Both the position numbers and the translations under genes were made by a program. This document shows positions 17,993 through 26,763 of a stretch of 64,000 bases of DNA, piece after piece. The stretch is from NCBI GenBank assembly GCA_016715645.1, contig JADJZR010000030.1, forward strand, positions 122,298 to 186,297, in the 5' to 3' direction. The first letter of the stretch is position 1. Each line of letters starts with the position of its first letter. The notes below the pieces were generated by a model that worked only from the letters and a program-made list of their open reading frames with translations, did no database searches and was not told the DNA's origin. Source of the DNA: Elusimicrobiota bacterium (GTDB lineage Bacteria; Elusimicrobiota; Elusimicrobia; FEN-1173).

Positions 17993-18219
17993 AGGATCTC
18001 TATTACAACTTCGATCACATGTATGGTGTATATTTTGATGAGGTAACCAAGCGCTATTTCATAGAAGTTGAATGCGGAGATATTGCCCTATACGGAGTTC
18101 GGGTTCTTCTGAATGAAAAAGAAGTTTCCATGTTTAAGGAAAAAAATGACAGCCTTAATGACCTTGCTTTTGCGATTACACGGGATCCTGAGAAGTACAA
18201 AAGAGATCGCTTTGATTAG
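17989..18219 (+). CDS. Small acidic protein, candidate immunity protein
   Basis: A 76-residue protein starting at GTG 17989, overlapping the stop of the toxin-like domain as GTGA. It is acidic and soluble, with no signal peptide (begins MKDLYYNFDHMYGVYFDE), and its composition, including many Asp, Glu and Tyr residues, is typical of immunity proteins of polymorphic toxins. I do not recognise a family. The role is inferred only from size, overlap and position directly after the C-terminal toxin-like domain. Confidence 0.6.
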   Translation: MKDLYYNFDHMYGVYFDEVTKRYFIEVECGDIALYGVRVLLNEKEVSMFKEKNDSLNDLAFAITRDPEKYKRDRFD

Positions 18220-18297
18220 AGTTGGAGGTGCCTGACGAAACTGGCTGGGGTGCTCTGACCAAAACCGCATACGAGCACCTGGTGGCGGCAGTTGGGG

Positions 18298-18414
18298 TTT
18301 AGGGGACGGTGATGAATTTATACCTTAAGGTTTTTTTTCGATTTTGTTTTTGGAGGGGATAAATCCCACGTCACCATCGCTAGCTAAGTTATTAAAGCAT
18401 CACCGTCCCCTAAA
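18298..18414. mobile_element. MITE-like element B, copy 2
   Basis: A 117-bp near-identical copy of 12110-12227, with the same TTTAGGGGACGGTGATG ends and the same T-rich interior. It truncates an ATPase fragment on its right side (frame open from 18415). Confidence 0.85.
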
Positions 18415-18939
18415 ACATTCGTTTACCCCCATGGCAATGCATTGGAACGCATGGATCCCCGGCTCGTTTATTCCTCGCTGGTGGCTCCTTCCCTGGATGC
18501 CTTTTGGGGAAGAGGGTTTGAATCTTTGGCCATGGAACAGTTCTTGAAGAAACGAATTATCCCGACGTTGGCAGAGCCTTTTAAAGTGGGGCAATATTGG
18601 GACAAAAACATTCAGATTGATTTTACCATTGCTCTCAAATCCGGATTTTCCTATTTGGGTGAGACAAAGTGGACGAGTGCGAATAAAAAAATAATTGACG
18701 GGTTTACTCATAAATTGGCCTGTTTTAACCGGGATTCCCCGGTTGGAACGGGGCTACCGTCAATAGGGAGCTTAACAGAATTTTCGAGCCCTCCCGGACG
18801 GAAATGCTCCGTCAAACGAAATTTTCAGGTTAATGGGCAGATGCGGTATGCCCCTGTCTTTGTCTGCGCGGACGAGGTCATCACGGACCTTAAAAAGAGT
18901 CCCACTTGCCAGGTTTATTCGCTTTCCGATCTTTTGTGA
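18415..18939 (+). pseudogene. C-terminal remnant of a DUF234-type ATPase carrying an in-frame repeat
   Basis: The frame encodes HGNALERMDPRLVYSS, GRGFESLAMEQF, then NIQIDFTIAL and YLGETKWTSANKKI, and ends VYSLSDLL. This matches the C-terminal nuclease-like part of archaeal-type ATPases with a DUF234 tail, where D...E-x-K residues (here ID...GETKW) are conserved. The ATP-binding part is absent, cut off at MITE-like element B. A 111-bp copy of repeat E (18723-18833) lies inside and keeps the frame open, adding 37 codons. It is very unlikely to be functional. Confidence 0.7.
18723..18833. repeat. Dispersed repeat E, copy 2 (inside an ATPase remnant)
   Basis: A 111-bp copy of the element at 6804-6952, starting TTTTAACCGGGATTCCCC and ending TTTTCAGGTTAA, with an internal deletion relative to copy 1. 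Its length is an exact multiple of three and has no stop in the host frame. Confidence 0.75.
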
Positions 18940-18974
18940 TGAACGCGCCTGGGAAAATCATCCAACTTTTGATT

Positions 18975-18983
18975 TGATAAAAT
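18975..18983 (+). promoter_or_regulatory. Extended -10 promoter before the DUF1573 gene
   Basis: TTGATAAAAT contains a TG motif one base before TAAAAT (18978-18983), a five-of-six match to the -10 consensus. Only 9 nt separate it from ATG 18993, and there is no ribosome-binding site, so a leaderless or near-leaderless message is predicted. Confidence 0.5.
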
Positions 18984-18992
18984 GGCGGCGAC

Positions 18993-19418
18993 ATGAAATG
19001 GGCGATCGTTCTTCTTTTCTTTTTGCCGTTGAGCGCGTGGGCGCGGCCGAAGGGGCAGTTTTCCGAGACCCATTATGATTTCGGAGTTTTGCCACAGGGG
19101 TCAACCGCAACATACACCTACTCGCTTCGGAATTCAGGTAACGAACCGCTACGGATTGAGTCGGTGCAAAGCTCCTGCGGGTGTACGGCGGCCACGCCCA
19201 CGAACACGTTGATCCCGCCAGGAGAGACGGCTCAGATTCGGGTGACTTTTGATTCGAAGGGCAGGGAAGGCGAGATTATGAAACAGATCCGCGTTCAGAC
19301 CAACGATCCCAAAAATCCCATGAATTTGTTAACCATCGGCGGAACCGTGACTCCCGCGAACGTGCCGGAAGAGGCGGGCCGCCCCCACAACGAGGTGAAC
19401 ACCTATGAGTCGAAATAA
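18993..19418 (+). CDS. Exported DUF1573 protein
   Basis: A 141-residue protein with a signal peptide (MKWAIVLLFFLPLSAWA) and one DUF1573 immunoglobulin-like domain. The family core is clear: HYDFGVLPQGSTATYTYSL, NSGNEPLRIESVQSSCGCT and GKEGEI-like GREGEI. The SCGC cysteine pair is typical. The function of these periplasmic domains is unknown; they resemble ASH/MSP-type scaffolds. The 3' end overlaps the cyclophilin gene by 14 bp, so the two are coupled and the product may act with that periplasmic folding enzyme. Confidence 0.88.
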   Translation: MKWAIVLLFFLPLSAWARPKGQFSETHYDFGVLPQGSTATYTYSLRNSGNEPLRIESVQSSCGCTAATPTNTLIPPGETAQIRVTFDSKGREGEIMKQIRVQTNDPKNPMNLLTIGGTVTPANVPEEAGRPHNEVNTYESK

Positions 19419-20004
19419 AATCATCGCCGCTTTGGCGATAGTCTTCAGTACAGGAGCGCTTATGGCCGCTGACGGTTGGAAGAAAGAAGCAGGGACGTAC
19501 GCTGTGATTGAAACGGAGATGGGGACCATCGCCTGCAAGCTGTTCCCGGAAAAGGCCCCGGAAACCGTGGCCAACTTCGTGGGGTTGGCGGAGGGGACCA
19601 AGGAATTTACCGATCCTAAAACTGGCGAGAAAACAAAGCGTCCTTATTTTGATGGGATCATTTTTCACCGGGTTATTCCAGATTTCATGATCCAAACGGG
19701 AGATCCGTTGGGACGGGGCACAGGCGGGCCCGGTTACCAATTCGAAGACGAGTTTGATCCGTCCTTGAAGTTCGACAAGAAAGGCAAATTGGCCATGGCC
19801 AACTCAGGCCCCGGCACGAACGGGTCCCAGTTCTTTATCACCGTGGCGGCGACGGAGTGGCTGAATAACCGCCACACCATCTTCGGCGAAGTGGTGGAAG
19901 GCCAGTCCGTGGCGGACGCCATTTCCAAAGCGCCCCGGGACGGTGGCGATCGGCCCATTGAAAATCTTTCCATGAAGAAGGTCACCATCGTTCGAGTTAA
20001 ATAA
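19405..20004 (+). CDS. Cyclophilin-type peptidyl-prolyl cis-trans isomerase, exported
   Basis: A 199-residue cyclophilin preceded by a signal peptide (IIAALAIVFSTGALMAA), so it acts outside the cytoplasm. The family motifs are FDGIIFHRVIPDFMIQTGD (containing the catalytic Arg), GPGTNGSQFFIT and NNRHTIFGEVVEG. It catalyses proline isomerisation in exported proteins. It starts inside the DUF1573 gene and is followed by a good terminator, so these two genes form a short operon. Confidence 0.93.
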   Translation: MSRNKIIAALAIVFSTGALMAADGWKKEAGTYAVIETEMGTIACKLFPEKAPETVANFVGLAEGTKEFTDPKTGEKTKRPYFDGIIFHRVIPDFMIQTGDPLGRGTGGPGYQFEDEFDPSLKFDKKGKLAMANSGPGTNGSQFFITVAATEWLNNRHTIFGEVVEGQSVADAISKAPRDGGDRPIENLSMKKVTIVRVK

Positions 20005-20031
20005 ATCCCAGGGTTTCGGGACGTTTTTTCC

Positions 20032-20078
20032 AAGCGCCGCGGATGAGGAATAACCTCTTCGTCCGTGGCGCTTTTTTT
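20032..20078 (+). terminator. Rho-independent terminator after the cyclophilin gene
   Basis: A long stem with arms 20032-20048 (AAGCGCCGCGGATGAGG) and about 20054-20073 (ending GTGGCGCTT), a 5-nt loop (AATAA) and a following T7 run. Confidence 0.85.
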
Positions 20079-20148
20079 GGGGGGAGGGGATGATCAGGGA
20101 ACTTTATTGAGACTTCGGTGTCGTATCGCCAGTGCCGACGAAATGTCC

Positions 20149-20177
20149 TTGACGGCATCACGTTTCTCTATTAAGCT
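20149..20177 (+). promoter_or_regulatory. Promoter before the tandem exported paralogs
   Basis: TTGACG (20149-20154) and TAAGCT (20172-20177) with a 17-bp spacer. The ATG at 20191 is 13 nt after the -10 box, giving a leader of only about 7 nt. Confidence 0.45.
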
Positions 20178-20190
20178 CAAAGGCGACCCT

Positions 20191-22438
20191 ATGAAAAAGG
20201 CCTTTATTCTCATCCTCTTATCATTGTGGGCGGGTTTTCCCGGCCTCGCCAAAATTGAAGAGAAGTCTTCGAACGCGAAACTTCGTCTTCCTTGGGAAGT
20301 TCTCCAAGACGTGCTTAAGCTGGACGCAAAAAATGTGCGTCTGACCTGGGACGAATACAAGGCGCTTCTGCGTCTGACGGCCCCCAAGAACATTCCCGAG
20401 ATCACGCGGTTGGGGGGAGACGTTATAATGTCACGGGAAGAATTCACGCGGTTGGTTCAGAGCTTGGTTCCGCCCGCCCCGTCCTCTGTGGAAGCGACGG
20501 TCTCCAAAGGATCCTATCGGGGCAAGCTGGTGGGTTCGAGCGCCGTGTTTACGGGGTTTCTTCGGGTGGACGTTCCTCGGCGGCCTCTCCAGCCGTTGCT
20601 TGTTGACCTCTTTCCAGGAACCGTGGCGTTTCAAGAAATTAAATTAAACGACCGGCCCGCCTTGGCCCAGGTTCTTAACGGGCGGCTTCACGTGACGGTG
20701 GCCGAGGCCGGTTCCCACACAGTGGAACTCCGTTTTTCGGTCCCCGTGCCGGAATCCAACGCGACCCAGTCGCTCACAATTCCGATTGCCCGCACCCCCT
20801 TGACCGAATGGATATTGGAGATCCCTGAAAAAAATCTTGACATCACGGTCACCCCGGCCCTCCACCGGGAACTGTCAACGGACTCAAAAGGGACCCGGGT
20901 TCGGTCCCTTCTGTCGCCGTCAAATTATGTGACCACCGCATGGAACCCCCTCGCTCCGGACACCGCCAAGGGACCTGCCCAGCTCTATGCCGAAGTGGAT
21001 CATTTGATCTCGATTCACGATGATTCCCTTCGGATTAAAAGTCGGTTGAGCCTGGACGTGTTGCAAAACACCATTAACTCCTTCACGCTGGACCTGCCGG
21101 AGGGTTTTTCCGTTCTGGATGTGAAAGGTGAAACGGTCAAGGAATGGCAAGAAATCCCCGGGAAAAAAGCCGCCTTACTCATCCCCCTTCGCACGGCTCG
21201 CAAAGGGCCCATGAATTTCGTTGTCGAAATGGAACGGATCCTGGCGGGCGAGAAAACCACCACCACCTTCACCGGTCTTTCCGTGCGCGGATCGGTTCGC
21301 CAACGGGGGCACATCGGCGTGGAACTTGACAGCGACGCGGAACTGCCCGCCCCCGTCACCGAAAACCTCGAGCCGAAAAGATCCGTTCCGTGAATTGCCC
21401 AGGACCCTCACCGGCCAAAGCGCTCGGCTTCTTTTTGGCTACAAATACACCCGTCTTCCGTTCTCCTTAAGCTTGTCTCTCTCTCGCCACGAATCGGTGA
21501 ATGTGGTCCCCGCTGTGATTGACCGGGCTGAAGGCACAACGGTGGTTCGTCCGGACGGTAAACAGGTGCATCGAATCACCTATTTCCTTCGTGGGTCCAG
21601 TAAACAGTTTTTGGAAGTCGTTCTCCCGGAGGGAACCCAACTGTGGAGCGTGTTTGTCGGCGGGGCACCGGTGAAACCGGTTCGCGGAGAGGGTCGGAAA
21701 ACCTTGATCCCCTTGGTTCGTTCCTCCCGGGTCGACAACGCTGTGGTTCCCGTGGAACTGGTTTATTTCCAGCAACGCCCACGTCTCTCGGTTTTCGGGC
21801 GTGAGGACCTTCCGCTTCCCATGCCGGACGTTTTGGTCAGCCGGCTCAGTTGGTCTGTGGTCACGCCTCCAGAACAAACGTTTTTCTATTTGGGGAATGA
21901 TTTTGAAAAACAAGAACCCCCGGTTTTGGTTGAGCCCAACCGGCGGGGATTTTTGGAAGATAAAAAGATCGTTTCAGGACTGCTTCGGGGCAAATTAGAA
22001 CGGAAACCCTCAGCCGGTAGTGACAATTTTCGAGAAAGGGATATGGAATTAGAATCCGGGTCTGTCCAAATGGACGAAATGGAGGTTGTTGAAAACGGGT
22101 CTAAAGTGATGCACGACCGCAAGAGGGATGTTTCCGGGCGGGTTCCTCCGTCCGTGTTAATGGCACAAGCCGCTGTGGGTGGGGCGCAAGCCGGGGTTCC
22201 CGCATCGATGACCGCCGGGATCCTCCCCGTGCGGGTGAACGTTCCCGCTGTTGGAAACACCGTCACTTACACCAAAACTCTTCCTGAACCCAATGGGCTA
22301 TTAACTTTGCCCCTTTTCCATATGGCCGCCTGGGTGCGAGCGGTGGGAGGGATCCTTGTCCTGGCGGTTGTTGCCCTGTTGGGATGGACTTTCCGCGGCC
22401 TATTCAAACGGAAACAGCCTGAAGGAGTAAAACCATGA
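20191..22438 (+). CDS. Exported membrane-anchored protein, tandem paralog 1, frameshifted
   Basis: I do not recognise the family. A signal peptide (AFILILLSLWAGFPGLA) is followed by LPWEVLQDVLKLDAKNVRLT, a feature shared with the next gene, then a long beta-rich region and a C-terminal membrane anchor (AVGGILVLAVVALLGWTF) with a short basic tail. Most of it would lie outside the cytoplasm. The first frame ends at 21393 and the rest is in another frame. Removing one A from AAAA at 21378-21381 gives PKDPFRELPRTLTG and a continuous product of about 748 residues, aligned with the intact paralog. ATG 20191 is chosen because it starts the signal peptide. Its stop overlaps the next start as ATGA. 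Confidence 0.75.
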
Positions 22439-24756
22439 ACCCTTTCACGTCTCTTCTATTTATTTTGGTTTTGGGCCTCACTCTCCCCACCTTTGCGGAC
22501 GAAACCCCTGGGGATAAAACCACCGGAAGCAGTGTTTCCCGAGGCGAGGGGGAACTGAGTTTGCCGTGGGCGGCTTTTGAAAAGCTTTTAAAATTGGACC
22601 AAAATAACATTCTTTTAACTTGGGACGAGTTTCAACGTCTTCTTAAACAAACAGGCGTTCACGAAATGCCTCCGTTTCAGTTGCAAAATGGTCAGGTCTC
22701 TTTAAGTCGGGTGGAGTTTAAAAATCTTCTGGACCGCATGAAAATTCCCGCGGGGGAAGAATCGAAAACCTTTCTGACCAAAGCCCTCTACACCGGCAAG
22801 GTCACCCGAAAAGGGACGACGCTCACCGCGAAAATCAACATCCAAGTATTAAGCCAAAACCCAGTGTTCATCCCCGCCAAAATCCCGCTTTTTTCCGGGG
22901 ATATGGCCTTTGAAGACATCTTAATGGACGGGAAACCCGCTTTGATTGAAAACGACAACGGTTACACCACGGTGACGGCGCTCAAACCGGGGGAACATGT
23001 GGTAACGGCAGTTTTTACTCTGCCGGCCATGTTGGACAAGGAACCCTATCGGCTTAACTTCAACATACCCGAAACCCCCATCACCCAAATTGATTTGATT
23101 CTCGCCGCGTCCAATCTGGACGCCCGGGTGGAAGGCGCTTCCCAGGTCCAAACCACGCCGGGGAAAGAAGGAACCCGTGTTCGTGCAAGCCTACCGCAAA
23201 CAAAAGGTGTGTCGATTTCCTGGAACGCCGTGGAACCGGAACGGGCCAAAGGCCCCGCGAAGGTGTATGCCACGGTTCACCAGGCGGTTTCGGTGCAAGA
23301 CGACGCGGTGCGCGTTACCGCCCGGGTGGAATTGGACGTTCTTCAAAACACCATCAATAATTTTTCGATCGTTTTACCGGACGGCTACACCCTGCTCGAC
23401 GTGACGGCCGAAGCCGTGGGAGAATGGAAAAAACGCGGAGACGGAGAACGAACCCTTTTTATTCCTTTCGCCTACGCGCGCAAGGGACGGTTTCATGTGA
23501 TGCTGAAAATGGAACGGGCCTTTAAAGAAAAGGGAGGCGCGGTCTTCTTTGAGGGGTTTCGAGTGTTGGGCGCAGTCCGGGAAAGCGGGGATTTGTTGGT
23601 GGAAAAGGCTACCAACGGCGAAGTGAAAGTGTCGGAAAAGAGCGGGCTCAGTCGGTTGGATTCGCGCGAAATATCCGACGGGCTGAGGGGACTGGCTTCC
23701 CAAACCTTTTTGGACGCTTACAAATACATTCGCCCGCCGATCCGGTTGGGGTTGGACATCCAACGCCACGAAGAAATCGCCGTGGTCTCATCGGTGGTGG
23801 ATTCCGCCAACGCGGTCACCTTGCTTCTAAAAGACGGAAAACGCGTCACTCACCTGACCTTGACCGTTAAGAACACCGCCCGGCAATTTGTTGAGTTGAA
23901 ATTGCCCGCGGGATCGGACGTGTGGTCGGTGTTCGTGGAAGGCCGTTCCGTCCGGCCGTCAAAAAACGAGAAAGGCGCAACCCTTATCCCATTAAACCGG
24001 TCCCGCATGGAGGGCGACGCTCTGACTCCTTTTGAAGTGGAGATTATATTTTTCCAAAACTTGGGACGTCCAAACCTCGCGGGTGTACAGCGTGTGGAAA
24101 TCCCCACGTTGGATTTAAAAATCAGTCAATTGCTCTGGTCTGTTTACCTCCCTACGGATCAAAGCATCCTTCATTTTGACGGCTCGGTGGACAAAGAAAA
24201 AGAAGCCGGGGGCCTTCGCCCCCTTTCCGCCATCGTTTTGGGGAAACAGCGCATCCTTCGCCAGTTGTCGGAGGCGGCTTCCGACGAGCTCTTTCAATCC
24301 CGGGGCTCTTATTCTTCTTCGGACAAGAACGCGCGGGTGAACAAGGCCCGACAATCGCAACAATATTATATGCGAAGCGATTTCGATGAGTCCCAAAGCA
24401 TCGATGAAAACGCCTACGCCCAACAGGTCGAACGGGAAATCAGTTTCTTTGGCAACGTGAACCGCCCTCAATCCGCGGGCGACGGGGCTCCCATCCGCAT
24501 CAAAGTCCCCAACGCCGGACAGATTTACCGTTTTTCGAAGGTTTTGGTTCAGGAACACGAACCGGTCACGTTGGAAGCCTATCACGTTCACGGCCTCCTC
24601 GTGAAGGCGATCAAAGGGCTATTCTTGTTGACGATATTGATCTTGCTCGTGCGCGCCCGCTCGGTGGTTGTCCGTGCCGTCACCGCCCTGCGCGCCAGTC
24701 TCCTCTTTGCGGTCCGCCGAATACAGTTACTGAAACGGGAAAATATCCCTAAATGA
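22435..24756 (+). CDS. Exported membrane-anchored protein, tandem paralog 2
   Basis: A 773-residue intact paralog of the preceding gene. It has a signal peptide (LLFILVLGLTLPTFA), the matching block LPWAAFEKLLKLDQNNILLT with a WDEFQRLLKQT follow-up, a long beta-rich extracytoplasmic region, and a C-terminal transmembrane helix (GLFLLTILILLV) followed by an Arg-rich cytoplasmic tail. Shared landmarks with paralog 1 include LDVLQNTIN and YKYIRPP/YKYTRLP. I recognise no domain with known function. The two genes overlap by 4 bp and may form a heteromeric envelope complex; this is inference from duplication and coupling. Confidence 0.8.
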   Translation: MNPFTSLLFILVLGLTLPTFADETPGDKTTGSSVSRGEGELSLPWAAFEKLLKLDQNNILLTWDEFQRLLKQTGVHEMPPFQLQNGQVSLSRVEFKNLLDRMKIPAGEESKTFLTKALYTGKVTRKGTTLTAKINIQVLSQNPVFIPAKIPLFSGDMAFEDILMDGKPALIENDNGYTTVTALKPGEHVVTAVFTLPAMLDKEPYRLNFNIPETPITQIDLILAASNLDARVEGASQVQTTPGKEGTRVRASLPQTKGVSISWNAVEPERAKGPAKVYATVHQAVSVQDDAVRVTARVELDVLQNTINNFSIVLPDGYTLLDVTAEAVGEWKKRGDGERTLFIPFAYARKGRFHVMLKMERAFKEKGGAVFFEGFRVLGAVRESGDLLVEKATNGEVKVSEKSGLSRLDSREISDGLRGLASQTFLDAYKYIRPPIRLGLDIQRHEEIAVVSSVVDSANAVTLLLKDGKRVTHLTLTVKNTARQFVELKLPAGSDVWSVFVEGRSVRPSKNEKGATLIPLNRSRMEGDALTPFEVEIIFFQNLGRPNLAGVQRVEIPTLDLKISQLLWSVYLPTDQSILHFDGSVDKEKEAGGLRPLSAIVLGKQRILRQLSEAASDELFQSRGSYSSSDKNARVNKARQSQQYYMRSDFDESQSIDENAYAQQVEREISFFGNVNRPQSAGDGAPIRIKVPNAGQIYRFSKVLVQEHEPVTLEAYHVHGLLVKAIKGLFLLTILILLVRARSVVVRAVTALRASLLFAVRRIQLLKRENIPK

Positions 24757-24890
24757 AAGTAACTGCTCAAGGGCCTTCTGAGTTACTTCCCCGGCAAATC
24801 CCCCCTGCCCCCCTTTACAAAGGGGGGAAAACAGGGCACAAAATCTTTGGCCCCTCCTTTGAAACAGGGGGGACCACAAGTGACTCTCCT
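24757..24890. repeat. Hairpin and purine/pyrimidine repeat block after paralog 2
   Basis: AGTAACT ... AGTTACT form a stem (about 24761-24787), which may act as a weak terminator. This is followed by CCCCCCTTTACAAAGGGGGG and a similar second palindrome, resembling the block at 5415-5460. No gene is seen between here and 25107. Confidence 0.5.
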
Positions 24891-25068
24891 AGTTGACTTG
24901 GCCCCAGGAAGCTGGCCGAGTCTGGCGCTGAGTAGTTACAAAAAATCCGGTTTTGTTTTGACAAACCGTTGTGTGTCAATGTCGAATACCAGTAAATCCA
25001 TGCCAACAGGTTACACTCTGATCTGTAACGCCGTGTTTTTTTAACCGGCAAAAAAAGCAACCAGCCTA

Positions 25069-25118
25069 TTGAAATAACCGTCTAAAAAATAAATAATTTG
25101 GATGTGATGAACATCCAA
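25069..25118 (+). promoter_or_regulatory. Promoter and start-codon palindrome for ATPase copy 5
   Basis: TTGAAA (25069-25074) and AATAAT (25092-25097) are 17 bp apart. Immediately after the -10 box is the inverted repeat TTGGATGT-GATGA-ACATCCAA (25098-25118), with perfect 8-bp arms and the start codon at 25107 in the loop. A protein bound here would cover both the transcription start and the start codon. Confidence 0.7.
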
Positions 25119-26423
25119 CGCCGGCTTATCTCTGATCTTTCGAAGTGGAGCGCGCAAGCGGACCGAAAACCGCTTCTTATTCGCGGAGCGCGCCAGGTTG
25201 GGAAATCGTGGGCCGTTGCGGAGTGGTGTCGTAAGGAATCGAAAAAGCTCGTCACGATTAATTTTGAGGAGTCTCCCCAATTTTCCAAACTCTTTGAAAA
25301 AGACCTGAGCATCCAACGGATTGTCAACGAACTTTCCTTGCTCTTCACTGTTTCTTTTTCCGACCCCCGCACGGTTCTATTTTTGGACGAAATTCAGAAG
25401 GCCCCCCAAGCGATCACCGCCTTGAGGTACTTTTACGAACACCGACCCGACATTGTCGTGCTCGCTGCGGGATCGCTGATCGAATTTATTTTGGAGGAAC
25501 AGGGCCTCCCCGTTGGAAGAATTCAATCACTTTACGCCCACCCTCTTTCGTTCGTGGAATTCCTCGGCGCCCTGGGAAAAAACACGCTGGCCGACGCTGT
25601 CAATTCCTTTGACGTGGAAACATCCCCCGCCTTCCCCGATCTTGTCCACCACGAACTGCTCAATGACCTCAAGCTTTACTACAAGTTGGGGGGCATGCCC
25701 AAAGTCGTTTCAACGTTTTTGGCACACAATGACATTCGCGCCGCGGCCATTGAGGAAACAACCCTTGTTCGCGGTTACAGGGACGATTTCCGAAGGTTTG
25801 CCGCCAAAGTGGACTGGGCGCTTCTCGAAACCGTTTTTGAGAAAATGGGATTTTTGGCGGGGGGCCCGCCCATCAAGTTTACGACCATCGACAGCCAAGC
25901 CCGATCGGCCCAGGTAAGGCGCGCTCTGCTCGCGCTGGAACGAGCTATGCTTATTCACAAAATTCGGCCGACCTCTGCGGTGGGGCTTCCCTTGGGGGCC
26001 AACGCCGTGGACAAAGCCTTTAAACTGGCGTTCCTTGACATCGGGTTGCTTCACAACCTGATCGGATTCGACTGGGCGCATCTGTCGCCGGACGCCGATT
26101 TAACCGATGTCGCCGACGGAAGATTGGCGGAACAGTTTGTGGCGCAAGAAATCATTTGCGCGCGATCAACCAACGACACCTACGGCCTCCACACCTGGCA
26201 CCGATCTCACCCTGGATCCGAAGCCGAAGTGGATTTCGTTGTTGAACGCGGCAATCACGTTGTTCCCATTGAAGTGAAAAGCCACGAAAAAGGCCGATTA
26301 AGAAGCCTTCACCTCTTTCAAAAAGAGCTTCGTTGTCCGACGGGATATGTGCTTTCCCAGCGCAACGTTCTTCGATCCGACGGACTTGTATTCCTCCCGC
26401 TCTACCTCGCCTCGCGCCTGTAA
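25107..26423 (+). CDS. Solo AAA ATPase with DUF4143-like domain (copy 5)
   Basis: A 438-residue ATPase: Walker A LIRGARQVGKSWA, Walker B VLFLDEIQKAP, then DIVVLAAGSLIEFIL and the conserved PLSFVEFLGALG. The middle carries YYKLGGMPKVV, and the C-terminal domain has FKLAFLDIGLLHNLIG, then GSEAEVDFVVERG and VVPIEVKSHEKG, the nuclease-like signature. ATG 25107 is chosen over TTG 25098 because the -10 box ends at 25097. It is a different subgroup from copies 1-4. No partner gene is next to it; the downstream 300 bp hold repeat F and then recQ. Confidence 0.85.
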   Translation: MNIQRRLISDLSKWSAQADRKPLLIRGARQVGKSWAVAEWCRKESKKLVTINFEESPQFSKLFEKDLSIQRIVNELSLLFTVSFSDPRTVLFLDEIQKAPQAITALRYFYEHRPDIVVLAAGSLIEFILEEQGLPVGRIQSLYAHPLSFVEFLGALGKNTLADAVNSFDVETSPAFPDLVHHELLNDLKLYYKLGGMPKVVSTFLAHNDIRAAAIEETTLVRGYRDDFRRFAAKVDWALLETVFEKMGFLAGGPPIKFTTIDSQARSAQVRRALLALERAMLIHKIRPTSAVGLPLGANAVDKAFKLAFLDIGLLHNLIGFDWAHLSPDADLTDVADGRLAEQFVAQEIICARSTNDTYGLHTWHRSHPGSEAEVDFVVERGNHVVPIEVKSHEKGRLRSLHLFQKELRCPTGYVLSQRNVLRSDGLVFLPLYLASRL

Positions 26424-26550
26424 GGCCTTCTCATAAAGAAAAAATGCAACAACTGGAACGGATGGGAAAATTTATACAGCCCGAAGTTGCCTTGGAAAAA
26501 AAAATCGTATACTATACGCCTGTATATACTAATGAATAGCATTATTTTTT

Positions 26551-26724
26551 GTAACTACTCAGACCCCTCATCCGCCCCTTCGGGGGTCGCGTGTGCCAGT
26601 GGCACACGTTTGCGACGGGCCGAATAGGCCCCGGGCCCGAAGGGCCTTCCCCCAAGAGGGGAAGGAAACAAAGATTTTCCCTCTCCTCTCGGGAGAGGGC
26701 AGGGTGAGGGGCCTGAGCTGTTAC
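26551..26724. repeat. Inverted-repeat element F, copy 1, with a nested module
   Basis: The ends (GTAACTACTCAGACCCCTCA and, inverted, GTAACAGCTCAGGCCCCTCA) match at 17 of 20 positions. The body has internal palindromes (CTTCCCCCAAGAGGGGAAGG, CTCTCCTCTCGGGAGAG). It is an inverted copy of 39959-40077 but has an extra block of about 64 bp (26587-26650) related to the interior of MITE-like element A. Confidence 0.75.
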
Positions 26725-26763
26725 TGTTTTTTAGCGAAATCGACTGTTGACCTCGGGAGAACG

